This document shows positions 26,854 to 35,464 of a stretch of 64,000 nucleotides of DNA, one piece after another (position 1 is the first letter of the stretch; each line of letters starts with the position of its first letter). The translations under genes were made by a program, and so were the position numbers. Source of the stretch: Streptomyces sp. NBC_01788 (GTDB lineage: Bacteria; Actinomycetota; Actinomycetes; Streptomycetales; Streptomycetaceae). A model generated the notes under the pieces. The model was not told the DNA's origin, made no database searches, and saw nothing but the letters and a program-made list of their open reading frames with translations. The DNA lies in the NCBI RefSeq assembly GCF_035917575.1, contig NZ_CP109090.1, forward strand, positions 186,001 through 250,000, given 5' to 3'.

Positions 26854-27719
26854 CCTACCCCGACGGGCCCCTTCCGGGCCTTGCACCGGAGCAGGAGACC
26901 ATGTTCGAGGGCGCGGCGTTGACCTACGCCCGCCACCGCCCCGGCCTGCCGGACGCGGCGGTGCGCCTGCTCGCCGACACGCTGCGGGGCCGGCCGTCCC
27001 CGGTCCTGCTCGACCTGGGCACCGGAACCGGGCAGGTGCCCTTCGCGCTCCTGTCCGCCGGCGGTGACCTGACGCACATCGAAGCGGTCGACGTCAGCCC
27101 GCAGATGCTGCATCAGGCCAGGCAAGCCCTCACTCCCGTGCTCGGCCGCTGCACCCTCACCCTGGTCCACGCGGCGGCCGACGCCTACGAGCCGCTCGCG
27201 ACGCTGCCGGGCGAACCGGATTCCGGCCCGGACCTGATCACCTTCTGCCGGTCCTACCACTGGATGAACGGTGAGGCGGTCCTGGAGATGGCCGACCGGG
27301 TCGCCACACCGGGCGCCGCAGTAGCGATCATGGGCGACGGGAGCCTGTGGACCCACGACGCCGACTGGACCCGTGCGCTGCGCGAATTGATCCAGCGCTA
27401 CCTGGGCGCCGAGCGCCGGGCGGGCGCCCACCGTTCCTACGCCGAGCCCAGCCGCTCGTACGAAGAGGACCTCGCCGCCTCGGCGTTCAACGACGTCACC
27501 GAACACCTCTTCCCCGTGACCCGCACCTGGGCGCCGCACGAGGTGCTCGGCTACCTGCACACCACATCCTTCGCCGCTCCTGAGCTCTTCACAGAGCGGC
27601 ACCAGGCGTTCGAGGACGAGGCCCTCGCCCTTCTCCACACGCACGCGGTGGACGGGGCTCTGGTCGAGGAAGCGACGTTCAGGGTTCTGCTCGCCCGGCG
27701 TCCGGAGGGAGCGCGGTGA
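26850..27719 (+). CDS. class I SAM-dependent methyltransferase
   Basis: 289 residues; GTG start overlapping the PIMT-like gene (GTGA). The SAM site is VLLDLGTGTGQVPFALL (about 51-67), with acidic motif IEAVDVSPQML and the typical late motif LITFCRSYHWMN, as in UbiE/Methyltransf_11/25 enzymes that methylate small molecules. The C-terminus (TSFAAPELFTERHQAFEDE) probably forms the substrate lid. Intact, same operon. Confidence 0.85.
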   Translation: MTYPDGPLPGLAPEQETMFEGAALTYARHRPGLPDAAVRLLADTLRGRPSPVLLDLGTGTGQVPFALLSAGGDLTHIEAVDVSPQMLHQARQALTPVLGRCTLTLVHAAADAYEPLATLPGEPDSGPDLITFCRSYHWMNGEAVLEMADRVATPGAAVAIMGDGSLWTHDADWTRALRELIQRYLGAERRAGAHRSYAEPSRSYEEDLAASAFNDVTEHLFPVTRTWAPHEVLGYLHTTSFAAPELFTERHQAFEDEALALLHTHAVDGALVEEATFRVLLARRPEGAR

Positions 27720-29158
27720 GCGGCGGGCAGCGGCACACCGAGCCGGTGGACGTCCACCTGATCCTGCGCCGGGAGACCGCCGACGGGCCACAGGTGCTGC
27801 TGTCCCGGCGGGCCGGGCAGGTGTACGCCGCCGGCCTGTGGCACCTGCCGTCGGGGCATCTGGACGGTCCGCACGAGGACGTGGTCACCGCCCTGATCCG
27901 CGAGGCGCGGGAGGAGACCGGTGTCGTCATCGACCCGGCCGACGTGCGGGCCGCCGCGACCGTGCACCACCGCAGCCCCGGAGGCGCCTCTCGTACCGGG
28001 CTCTTCTTCGAGGTCCAGCGGTGGAAGGGCGAGCCCGAGATCGCCGAGCCGGACGTCTGCGACGCGATGGACTGGGCGCCCCTTCACGCCCTGCCCGCCC
28101 AGATGGTGGCGTACTGCCGTGCGGGCCTGGACGCTTACAGCGCCGGCGCGCGGCTCGCCGTGCACTTCCAACTGCCCGGCGACACCATCGCCTTCGCCCC
28201 CTGCGCTGACCGGCTGCGCATCGTGCCGGACGTGACCGGCCAGGCGTCCGGCGCCCGTCCCGACGCTGCGGTCGTGGAGTTCGCGGAGCGGGCAGTCGGC
28301 CGGATCGCGCAGTGGACGGATACGTCGTGGGCGCGCGAGGAGAGCCGGGTGTGGCGGGTCCACGGCGTCCAGGGCGGCACCTGGTACGTGAAGGTCCACC
28401 ACAACGAGCGATTCCACGGCAGGGAAGTGCGGGGGCTACGAACGTGGGCGCGGGAGCTGGGGGCGGCCGCGCCGCGGCCGGTCGCCGCCGACGAGACCCT
28501 GCGGGCGGTGGTCCTCACCGCGGTGCCGGGCCGCCCCCTGCACGGCGCTGTTCTGGCACCGGAGCGGGAGAGGGCGGTCTTCCAACGGATCGGCGCGCTG
28601 GCCCGCCGCATCCACCATGCCTCTCCCCCACGGCCCGCTCCTGCCGGCAGCGGCCCGGCCGTGGCCAAGACCGACCGGCACCTGGCCGGGGCGCGGTCTC
28701 ATCTGCTCCCGGGCGATGAGGAGTTCGTCCGCGAGCTCGTCCGGCAGGCCAAGGACCTGCCACCGCTGGAGTGGGTGGAGACCCACGGCGATTTCCAGCT
28801 CCGCAACATCCTCTCCACCCCTGACGCCGCCGACGAGACGGACGACCTTGAGGTCGTCGTGGCGGTGATCGACCTCGAGCGCAGTGAGCCGGGACCGGCC
28901 GTACGGGATCTGGTCCGCCTGTCCGACGCCTGGGCCGGCCGCCCGGACCTGTTCGAGGCGTTTCTGGCCGGGTACGGCAGGCCCCTGACCGCCGCCGAAC
29001 AGGCCCGCCTCGTCATCGACGCAGCACTCGATTCCGTGAGCGGGATCGCCTACGGCGCCGCCCACGGTGACCCCGAGCTGGTCGAACGCGGGCGGACCCT
29101 GGCCCGCCTGCGCGCCGAGCACCGCGCAGCCCTCTCACCGACAGGAGATGCCCCGTGA
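27716..29158 (+). CDS. Nudix - aminoglycoside-phosphotransferase-like fusion
   Basis: 480 residues. The N-terminal Nudix domain has box SGHLDGPHEDVVTALIREAR followed by EETGV (about 45-69). From about residue 185 there is a kinase-like APH domain: WYVKVHHNERF (ATP Lys), the catalytic loop THGDFQLRNIL (about 355-366) and VIDLERSE (metal Asp, about 384). APH-fold kinases phosphorylate hydroxyls of small molecules, often as self-resistance or biosynthetic enzymes. The fusion to Nudix suggests the two steps act on one metabolite. Overlaps both neighbours by GTGA. Confidence 0.83.
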   Translation: MSGGQRHTEPVDVHLILRRETADGPQVLLSRRAGQVYAAGLWHLPSGHLDGPHEDVVTALIREAREETGVVIDPADVRAAATVHHRSPGGASRTGLFFEVQRWKGEPEIAEPDVCDAMDWAPLHALPAQMVAYCRAGLDAYSAGARLAVHFQLPGDTIAFAPCADRLRIVPDVTGQASGARPDAAVVEFAERAVGRIAQWTDTSWAREESRVWRVHGVQGGTWYVKVHHNERFHGREVRGLRTWARELGAAAPRPVAADETLRAVVLTAVPGRPLHGAVLAPERERAVFQRIGALARRIHHASPPRPAPAGSGPAVAKTDRHLAGARSHLLPGDEEFVRELVRQAKDLPPLEWVETHGDFQLRNILSTPDAADETDDLEVVVAVIDLERSEPGPAVRDLVRLSDAWAGRPDLFEAFLAGYGRPLTAAEQARLVIDAALDSVSGIAYGAAHGDPELVERGRTLARLRAEHRAALSPTGDAP

Positions 29159-30195
29159 ACGCCGACACGGCCCCCACTACCGCGGCCGAGCCGCGCGACG
29201 CCGCCGGACGGCCGCGGGTCCGCGCGGCAACCCCCGCTGACGCCGAAGCCATCACCCGGATGCGCTCCGAACATGTCCTGTCCGCACCGTTCACCGAGGA
29301 CTGGGTCCGGCAGTGCACGGACGAGCTGGCACCACGGCTCACGCCGGAGGGAGACGCCTGGGCCTTCGTCGTCGACGCCCCGGACGGCACGATGGCCGCC
29401 TGCGCCCTCGGCCTGATCCACCCCGTGCTCCCGGCCCCGGCCTACCCCCGAGACCGGGCCGCCCGTGTGCAGCTGGTCGCCACGCACCTGGACCACCGGC
29501 GCCGCGATTACGCCCGGGCCGTCGTCTCCACACTCCTCGACCGCCTGGCCGACGTCGAGGACGTCACGCTGTTCGAGCTGCACACCAGCCCGGAGGCCGC
29601 TCCCCTTTACCGGGAGCTCGGCTTCAGCGGCAGCCCGGCACTGATGCGGATGACCCGCCACCGCCAGCTCGATGGTGCCGTGCCCGGTGCGCAGCCGGAC
29701 TCGACGTGGGTGCCGCCGCAGCAGTACGCCGACTCACTGCCCCAGGCGGCCGCGTACGTGTGCCTCTACGTCACCGACGAGGACGACCGGCCGCTCCAGC
29801 TCCACTCCGTCTACTCCCCTGGCCACCCTTGGCACATGATCGGCGGCGCGATGGATCTGGGCGAGCGGCCCTGGGACGCGGTGGTGCGCGAGTGCCGGGA
29901 AGAGACCGGCATGACCGCCGCGGGCCCGCCCCGGCTGCTTGCCACGGTGTACGGGCAGCCCCGGGAGAGGCGTCCATACAGCACTCTGCAGCTGATCTTC
30001 GACGGCGGTCGCCTCACCGCTGAACAGATCCGGGGCATCACCCTTAATCCGCGCGAGCACGACGAGGCCCGCGTCCTGCCCTTGGCCGAGTGGGAGGCCT
30101 TGATGCCGGCCCGCGATTTCGTGCGGTTGCGCGCCGTGGAGGAGGCCCGCCGCACCGGCGTGGCCGCATACGTCGACACCTGGGGGAACGCATGA
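29155..30195 (+). CDS. GNAT acetyltransferase - Nudix fusion
   Basis: 346 residues. The GNAT domain (about 20-170) has RAATPADAEAITRMRSEHV at the start, a divergent acyl-CoA loop (THLDHRRRDYARAVVSTLL) and LYRELGFSGS near its end. The Nudix domain (about 190-340) has box IGGAMDLGERPWDAVVRECR followed by EETGM (about 228-252), close to consensus, with HMIGG before it. It probably acylates and hydrolyses intermediates of the same pathway. Intact, GTGA/ATGA overlaps on both sides. Confidence 0.83.
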   Translation: MNADTAPTTAAEPRDAAGRPRVRAATPADAEAITRMRSEHVLSAPFTEDWVRQCTDELAPRLTPEGDAWAFVVDAPDGTMAACALGLIHPVLPAPAYPRDRAARVQLVATHLDHRRRDYARAVVSTLLDRLADVEDVTLFELHTSPEAAPLYRELGFSGSPALMRMTRHRQLDGAVPGAQPDSTWVPPQQYADSLPQAAAYVCLYVTDEDDRPLQLHSVYSPGHPWHMIGGAMDLGERPWDAVVRECREETGMTAAGPPRLLATVYGQPRERRPYSTLQLIFDGGRLTAEQIRGITLNPREHDEARVLPLAEWEALMPARDFVRLRAVEEARRTGVAAYVDTWGNA

Positions 30196-30848
30196 GCGCC
30201 AGCAGCATCGTCTTGATGTCCGACCGGAGAGTCGCCACGATCCCCGTCCAAGAGCGCGGCGAGGCCCTCCTCGACGCCCGCGTGCACGGCCTGAGGGTCG
30301 ACGACCGCAAACAGGACGCTGCGGGCGCCTGGGCCCACGTACGTCAGGGCGTGCTCACGCGGCTCCAGCAGGCGCAATCGCTGCTCCCCGGCGGTGTGCA
30401 GCTGCTGTTCATCGAGGGCTACCGGCCCCCATCCCTGCAGCGCCGGTACTTCGAGGAGTACTCCGACGAGCTCGCGCGCGCCCATCCGGACTGGCAGGCC
30501 GCCGCGATCCGGGAGACCGCCAGCCGCTTCGTATCGCCTCCGGAGATCGCGCCGCACTCCGCCGGCGCAGCCGTCGACGTGACCCTGATCGACCACCAGG
30601 GCCGCGAACTGGACATGGGTACCCGGGTCAATGCGTCGCCGGAGCAATCTTCCGGCGCCTGCTACATCGACGCCCCCGACCTGAGCGCCCGGGCCCGCTC
30701 GAACCGGGCCACCCTGGGCGGCGCGCTGTCCACCGCGGGCTTGATCAACTACGGCATGGAGTGGTGGCACTGGTCGTTCGGCGACCGGTACTGGGCGCTG
30801 CAGACCCAGCAGCCGGCCGCCCTCTACGGCCCCGTCGAACTGCCCTGA
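30192..30848 (+). CDS. VanX-like D-Ala-D-Ala dipeptidase (peptidase M15D)
   Basis: 218 residues from the ATG overlapping the previous stop. All signature residues of the VanX group are present: R78 in EGYRPPSLQ, zinc ligands H122 and D129 in PHSAGAAVD, catalytic E190 and zinc ligand H193 in GMEWWHWSFGDRYW. No signal peptide is present, so it acts in the cytosol. VanX enzymes hydrolyse D-Ala-D-Ala; homologues in biosynthetic clusters hydrolyse other dipeptides. Without vanH or vanA homologues nearby, a role in processing the operon's own product is as likely as glycopeptide resistance. Confidence 0.85.
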   Translation: MSASSIVLMSDRRVATIPVQERGEALLDARVHGLRVDDRKQDAAGAWAHVRQGVLTRLQQAQSLLPGGVQLLFIEGYRPPSLQRRYFEEYSDELARAHPDWQAAAIRETASRFVSPPEIAPHSAGAAVDVTLIDHQGRELDMGTRVNASPEQSSGACYIDAPDLSARARSNRATLGGALSTAGLINYGMEWWHWSFGDRYWALQTQQPAALYGPVELP

Positions 30849-30877
30849 CACCGCCTTTCACGAACGAGGAGCGACCT

Positions 30878-33193
30878 GTGGGATACACCCGGACTGACTG
30901 GTCCGAGCACTACAACGAGGGGCGAGGCTTCCGGCAGCTCGGTGACCAGGAGAAGGGCCTACTCGTCGAGCACGCCCCGGCCCCCGATGGCGGCCGCGCG
31001 CTCGACATCGGCTGTGGCACGGGCGAGTTGTCCGTCTACCTCATCTCGCTCGGCTACACCGTCGACGGAGCGGACTTCGCCGAAGGCACGCTCGAGCGGG
31101 CTCGCGCGGAGCACGCCGAGGTAGAGGGGGTGCGCTGGCTGAGCCTGGATGTCGAGCTCGGCGACCTGGCCGACCTCGCCGAGGACGGCTACGACCTGAT
31201 CGTCCTACGGCTGTCCATCGCGTTCATCCGCGATCGCGCACGTGTCCTTCGCGCTCTGGCCGCGCGGCTGCGCGAGGGCGGGGCGCTCGTCATCATCACG
31301 CCGATCGTGGAGAACACCCCGGAAGAGCGGCGCCACATCGCCCTGGACGAGAAGGAACTCGCCTCGCTCACCGACGGGTTCGAGCACGTCGAGCAGTTCG
31401 ACGCGGAGGGCCTGGCGGTGCTGGTCCTGCGCGGACCGGCCGGATCGTTCAGCGCGGAGGAGAAGGGGCGGCCCGAGCCGCAGGCCGTCTTCGGTGCCGC
31501 AGTGGTGGTCACCGACGCCTTCGGCCGGGTCCTGCTGGGCCGCTCCACCCGGGGCATGTGGGAGCTGCCCGGCGGCCGTATCGAGACTGGCGAGGCCGCA
31601 TCAGCGGCCGCCGCGCGGGAGCTGACCGAGGAGACCGGGCTGACGGCACGCGTGGACGACGCTCACGTCATCACCGTGCTGCACGACGATCGCCTGGACG
31701 TACGCCGCGTCACCGCCGTGGTCCGCGTCTCCCGCTGGGGCGGTGAACTCGCTCTGCCCGAGCCACACCGCTTCGTACGCTGGGAGTTCCACGACCTGAA
31801 CACCCTGGCGACCCTCGGGAAGATCTTCGCGCCCAGCGCACAGGCCCTGACCGCAGTGTGGCCCGGGGTGCTGGCGGGCCTCCCGCCTGTCCACTCCTAC
31901 CCGTGCTCCCCCGCCGTCCCGCCGGTGCCCGGAGAGCCGGCCGAGGCGGTCCGGCTGCGCGAGCGGATGGCGGACATCGTGATCAGCAAGGGCTGGGCGC
32001 CCTCGTCGCGGGTCCAAGCCGCGTTGCGCGAGGTGCCCCGGCACCGGTTCGTCCCCGAGACCCGGCTGGAGACGGCCTACCACGACGACCTCGCCGTGGT
32101 GACGGTCCGGGAGTCACCCCAGACCGCTCTCAGCTCCGTCTCCGCGACCTGGCTGCAGGCCGACATGATCGAGCAACTCCGGCTGGAGCCGGGGATGACC
32201 GTGCTGGAGGTCGGCTCCGGCGGATACGACGCGGAACTCCTGGCGCACGTCCTGGGAGAGCGCGGCCGGGTGGTGACTGTGGACGTCGACCCGTACGTGG
32301 TGCACCGAACACAACGGCTGTGCGCCGAGGCCGGCAGCGGCCGGGTCACCGCCGTCCTCGGCGACGGCGGACTCGGCGCGCCGGGACACGTCCCGGCCGA
32401 CGGGTTCGACGGGATCGTGATCACGCACAACGCGTCCGACATCGCACCCGCATGGCGAGAGCAGCTCGCCGAAGGGGCCCGGCTGGTCGTGCCGCTGGAG
32501 ATGGGCGGCTACACCCGCTCCCTCACCCTGGTCCGGCGCGGCGACGTGCTGCACTGCGAGCACTGGACGTACTGCGGGTTCGTACGAGACCGCGGCGCTG
32601 CCGCCCGTACTGCCCCCGCCGTCCCTCTGGCCGACGGCATGGTCACGGTGCGGTGGGAGGATGGGACGCCCTGCGACACCGCTGGTCTCGACGAGGCTCT
32701 GCGCGGGCCCCGGCACGAGCGCTCCACGGGCCTCGTCGTGCAGGGGATCTTCAACTTCGAGACCTTGCAGGTCTATGCCGCGACAACCCTGGCAGGGTTC
32801 TGCCGCCTGTCCGCGCCGGAGGGATCCCAGCTCGTGGAGCAGCAGGACGCGGCCGCGATCCTGGCGGACGGCTCGCTCGCCTACCTGACCTACCGGAAGG
32901 TCAAGGACGCCCCGGAGCCGGCCGACCGCATGACGGAGTTCTTCATCCACGCCTACGGCCCAGTAGCCGAAGAGGTGGCGGAGCGCTTCGCGGAGTGCGT
33001 GCGCGTCTGGGACCGCGAGGTGCGCAAGAGCGGCTACCCGCCGATGACCGTCCACCCGGCCGCAACGCCCGACGACCAGTTGCCGCCCGGCGACGTGCTC
33101 GACAAGCCCAGCGCACGGCTTGTCCTCCAATGGCCGGACCGGACCCCCGCCGACGCGCTGGGCCTCTCGACCGCAGGGGGACAGCGTGCCTGA
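30878..33193 (+). CDS. methyltransferase - Nudix - FxLD-type methyltransferase triple fusion
   Basis: About 771 residues; GTG with GAGGA seven bases upstream. Domain 1 (1-190) is a class I methyltransferase (RALDIGCGTGELSVYLISLG). Domain 2 (about 200-345) is Nudix with a near-perfect box (GGRIETGEAASAAAARELTE, then ETGL, about 230-254). Domain 3 (about 360-770) resembles the PIMT-related 'methyltransferase, FxLD system' family: TALSSVSATWLQADM, TVLEVGSGGYDAELLAHVLG, ASDIAPAWREQLAEGARLVV, and a C-terminus with PPGDVLDKPSARLVLQWP. Members of that family accompany FxLD lanthipeptide clusters. No lanthipeptide dehydratase or cyclase is present here. The three-domain joining is unusual and the frame is uninterrupted. 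Confidence 0.82.
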   Translation: MGYTRTDWSEHYNEGRGFRQLGDQEKGLLVEHAPAPDGGRALDIGCGTGELSVYLISLGYTVDGADFAEGTLERARAEHAEVEGVRWLSLDVELGDLADLAEDGYDLIVLRLSIAFIRDRARVLRALAARLREGGALVIITPIVENTPEERRHIALDEKELASLTDGFEHVEQFDAEGLAVLVLRGPAGSFSAEEKGRPEPQAVFGAAVVVTDAFGRVLLGRSTRGMWELPGGRIETGEAASAAAARELTEETGLTARVDDAHVITVLHDDRLDVRRVTAVVRVSRWGGELALPEPHRFVRWEFHDLNTLATLGKIFAPSAQALTAVWPGVLAGLPPVHSYPCSPAVPPVPGEPAEAVRLRERMADIVISKGWAPSSRVQAALREVPRHRFVPETRLETAYHDDLAVVTVRESPQTALSSVSATWLQADMIEQLRLEPGMTVLEVGSGGYDAELLAHVLGERGRVVTVDVDPYVVHRTQRLCAEAGSGRVTAVLGDGGLGAPGHVPADGFDGIVITHNASDIAPAWREQLAEGARLVVPLEMGGYTRSLTLVRRGDVLHCEHWTYCGFVRDRGAAARTAPAVPLADGMVTVRWEDGTPCDTAGLDEALRGPRHERSTGLVVQGIFNFETLQVYAATTLAGFCRLSAPEGSQLVEQQDAAAILADGSLAYLTYRKVKDAPEPADRMTEFFIHAYGPVAEEVAERFAECVRVWDREVRKSGYPPMTVHPAATPDDQLPPGDVLDKPSARLVLQWPDRTPADALGLSTAGGQRA

Positions 33194-34000
33194 CTCCGAC
33201 GAGCTGGCCCCCGAGAAGGCGGCGACCTCCACGATGCCGTCCCTGCTCGGCGTGTTCGCCCATCCTGACGACGAGAGCCTCCTCGCCGGCGGTGTCCTTG
33301 CCCAGCACGCTGCTGCGCACGCGCGCACCGCTGTCGTCACCATGACGTGGGCGCCCGACAGCCCGCGGGCTCCCGAACTCGCCGACGCCTTGCGAGCGCT
33401 CGGCGCGGGCGCAACCCGCAGGCGGCTCCCGGCCGTCCCCGGCTCGTCGACGCACCGCTCGACGAGGTGGTCGCCGCCTTGGTCCAGCAGATCCGCTCGT
33501 TCCGCCCCGACATCGTGGTCACGCACGACGCCCTGGGCCAGCTGACCGGTCACCCGGACCACCGCCGTACCCACCAGGCCGCTCTCCTCGCCGTTCAGGA
33601 CGCGGGGCTCGCGCATCTTCACCGCAAGGCCGGTGAGCCTTGGCAACCGCGCGCCGTGTACTGCGCCACGCACCCCGAGTCCGGTATCGGCGAGCTCGGG
33701 CCGCTTCTGGAGGCCGTCGGCAAAGCCGTGCTCGCGGTGCCGGACGCATACGCCACCACCACCGTTGACGTCACCCCGTGGCTGGAACAGAAGTGGGCAG
33801 CGGTCCTCGCGCACCGCGGGGAAGTCGCCCGCGAACGGCCACTGCCCGGCATCCTCGCCCGCCTGCCCGAGGAGAGCCGGCGCGGCATCATCGCGACCGA
33901 GTACTTCACCCGGCTCGCGACCGGGCCACTCCCCATCGGCTCACTGCCTGACGACGGTCAACCGCCTCACTCTTCCCCGGGCTCGACCGGCCCCTTCTGA
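33186..34000 (+). pseudogene. PIG-L family deacetylase, frameshifted with internal loss
   Basis: The GTG at 33186 overlaps the preceding gene by eight bases. The first part has the zinc motif GVFAHPDDESLLAGG. After ADALRALGAG (near 33410) the frame is lost and about 20 residues usual in this family are absent. The rest (APGRPRLVDAPLDEVV ... FRPDIVVTHDALGQ ... GHPDHRRTH) continues in another frame to the stop at 34000. PIG-L enzymes remove N-acetyl groups from sugars or modified small molecules. Either a deletion inactivated it or the assembly is wrong here. Confidence 0.75.
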
Positions 34001-34011
34001 CCTGGAGAATC

Positions 34012-34310
34012 ATGACGACCACATCCGTTCCCGGCGAGCTGCCCGGCAGCGCCATGACCGACGAGACGTACGGCGCTCTGCGCGCCTCGGCCGCCCTGTG
34101 GGTCGGGACGTCCGTGCTGATCACCAACCAGTTCGGGCAGGTCCTGGTCCAGCACGTCGACTATCTCGAGACCTGCCTCCTGCCAGGCGGTGCCGTCGAC
34201 AAGGGCGAGTCCCCCGCTCACGCCGCCGCCCGTGAACTGGGCGAGGAGCTCGGGATCACCGCTGCCCCCAACCAGGGCCTGGCCAAGCCGAATCCGGAAC
34301 AGGTATCAGT
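34012..34310 (+). pseudogene. Nudix hydrolase, 3' truncated
   Basis: ATG with GGAG six bases upstream, eleven bases after the PIG-L stop, so still the same operon. The Nudix domain starts SVLITNQFGQVLVQHVD and keeps the box LPGGAVDKGESPAHAAAREL followed by GEELGI, but homology ends after ITAAPNQGLAKP. The frame then continues as antisense of the minus-strand gene at 34336-34701. About half of the Nudix fold is missing. Confidence 0.7.
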
Positions 34311-34335
34311 CAGCGCGCTGGACTGCGGTTGGCGA

Positions 34336-34701
34336 TCATCGTGGTACCTGTTGCCCAGCATCGGTCAGGATCAAGGTGATGCGGCCCAGCCACTCGCCGT
34401 CCTCCGGATACTCCCAGTTTCCGGCGTCCGCCAGGAGAGCAGGGAGGCTTTCGCGCGGAAGAAAAGGGCCTGGTTGGAAGCCGGCGGTTCCATCGGGAGA
34501 GCTCCATCGAACGAGGCGACAAACGCGAATCCATCCCCTGTCGACGAGAGACAACAGGATCGGGGCGAGATCAGAAGCCGGACCGGAGGCAAGTGGATCG
34601 GGCAGGTCACCCCAGACTCCGGGCAAGATGTCGACCTCGGTGGCATTGCTCACGAAAGCGCGCTCTGCGGAGGACAACTCGTCCGGGGCGGGGTAAGTCA
34701 T
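34336..34701 (-). CDS. hypothetical protein, 121 aa
   Basis: MTYPAPDELSSAERAFVSNA starts a soluble acidic protein containing DILPGVWGDLPDPLASGPAS and ending RITLILTDAGQQVPR. The frame is open, host-like in codon use and of a size common among Streptomyces hypothetical proteins. It converges on the truncated Nudix gene, so its 3' end marks one side of a rearrangement. I do not recognise a function. Only a weak Shine-Dalgarno precedes the ATG. Confidence 0.55.
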   Translation of the reverse strand: MTYPAPDELSSAERAFVSNATEVDILPGVWGDLPDPLASGPASDLAPILLSLVDRGWIRVCRLVRWSSPDGTAGFQPGPFLPRESLPALLADAGNWEYPEDGEWLGRITLILTDAGQQVPR

Positions 34702-34897
34702 CCGTGGATCATCTCAGCCCATGACTCGTGCTGTTGGAAGGGCACTACTTCACCGGCCGAGCGCACCGCAGGATCCCCTGGCGCTCCGACCAGGAAGGTC
34801 AGCCGGTTGACGGGTCATTCCTTCTCAGGGGCAGCTGCGAGGTGGCAGCGGCAGATGTCGGCAGCCGTGAGATAGGGACGGGTACTACCAAAGGAGA

Positions 34898-35320
34898 TCA
34901 GATGAGGATTTCGTCGCGGTCGTCGCCTGCGGTGAGTCGGAGGGCGCCCGGCCACCGGCCGACTTCCTTCCAGCCAACCCGCCCGTAGAAGTCCTCCAGG
35001 CCAACCTCGCTGCGAGCGGCGAGGGGCAGTTGTTCCAGGCCCATCTCTTCCTTGGCGACCCTGCGCACTTCATGCATGAGGGCACGGCCGACCCCACGGC
35101 CGCGTATGGCGGTGCGGGTCTGAACATGGTGGAGAGTGCCCAGCAGGGCGAGCGTCCGGCGACCCATAGCCCGCTCGACCAAGGGGAGTTGGCGCATCTG
35201 TGGATGGCCGCGATCGCGGGCGAGGCTGGCGCTGGACGGGCCGTCCAGGTACTCGGCGCGCGCACCGTCGGTCTTGTCGGCCCTGATGGCCGGACGGCGG
35301 CCCTCTGGGCGTGTGTTTGA
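34898..35320 (-). pseudogene. GNAT acetyltransferase, C-terminal part
   Basis: The minus strand encodes HHVQTRTAIRGRGVGRALMH (acetyl-CoA loop RGRGVG) and LEDFYGRVGWKEVGRWPGAL to a stop at 34898-34900, the second half of a GNAT domain. The upstream ARAEYLDGPSSASLARDRG segment may belong to it. No convincing start or N-terminal beta-strands were found, and the open frame further upstream crosses antisense of the flavo-oxidase gene. It is probably truncated. Confidence 0.5.
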
Positions 35321-35464
35321 GCTGTTTGGCGGTGCGTCTCTCGTCTTTTCGTGTGGTGGGCTTGGCGGGTGGGGAGCCGGCGGGGACGGCACCGGTCGAC
35401 GATCAACGAACTGGTCGATGGGTTCGCAGGTACGCCTGCGACCGCTGCATGAGAGTAGGTCACT

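Noticed and set aside
30192..30848. Vancomycin-type resistance cluster because of the VanX-like gene
   Set aside because: No VanH, VanA, VanR or VanS homologue is near; the gene is embedded in the Nudix operon.
32114..33814. 566-codon minus-strand open frame opposite the triple-fusion and PIG-L genes
   Set aside because: Low-complexity Gly/Arg/Val product without domains; a codon-bias shadow.
20396..34310. Assignment of the operon as an FxLD lanthipeptide cluster
   Set aside because: No FxLD-motif precursor, dehydratase or cyclase gene was found; only the methyltransferase domain resembles that system.
34012..34875. Full-length 287-residue Nudix protein
   Set aside because: After about 34310 the frame is antisense to a separate minus-strand gene and has no Nudix homology.
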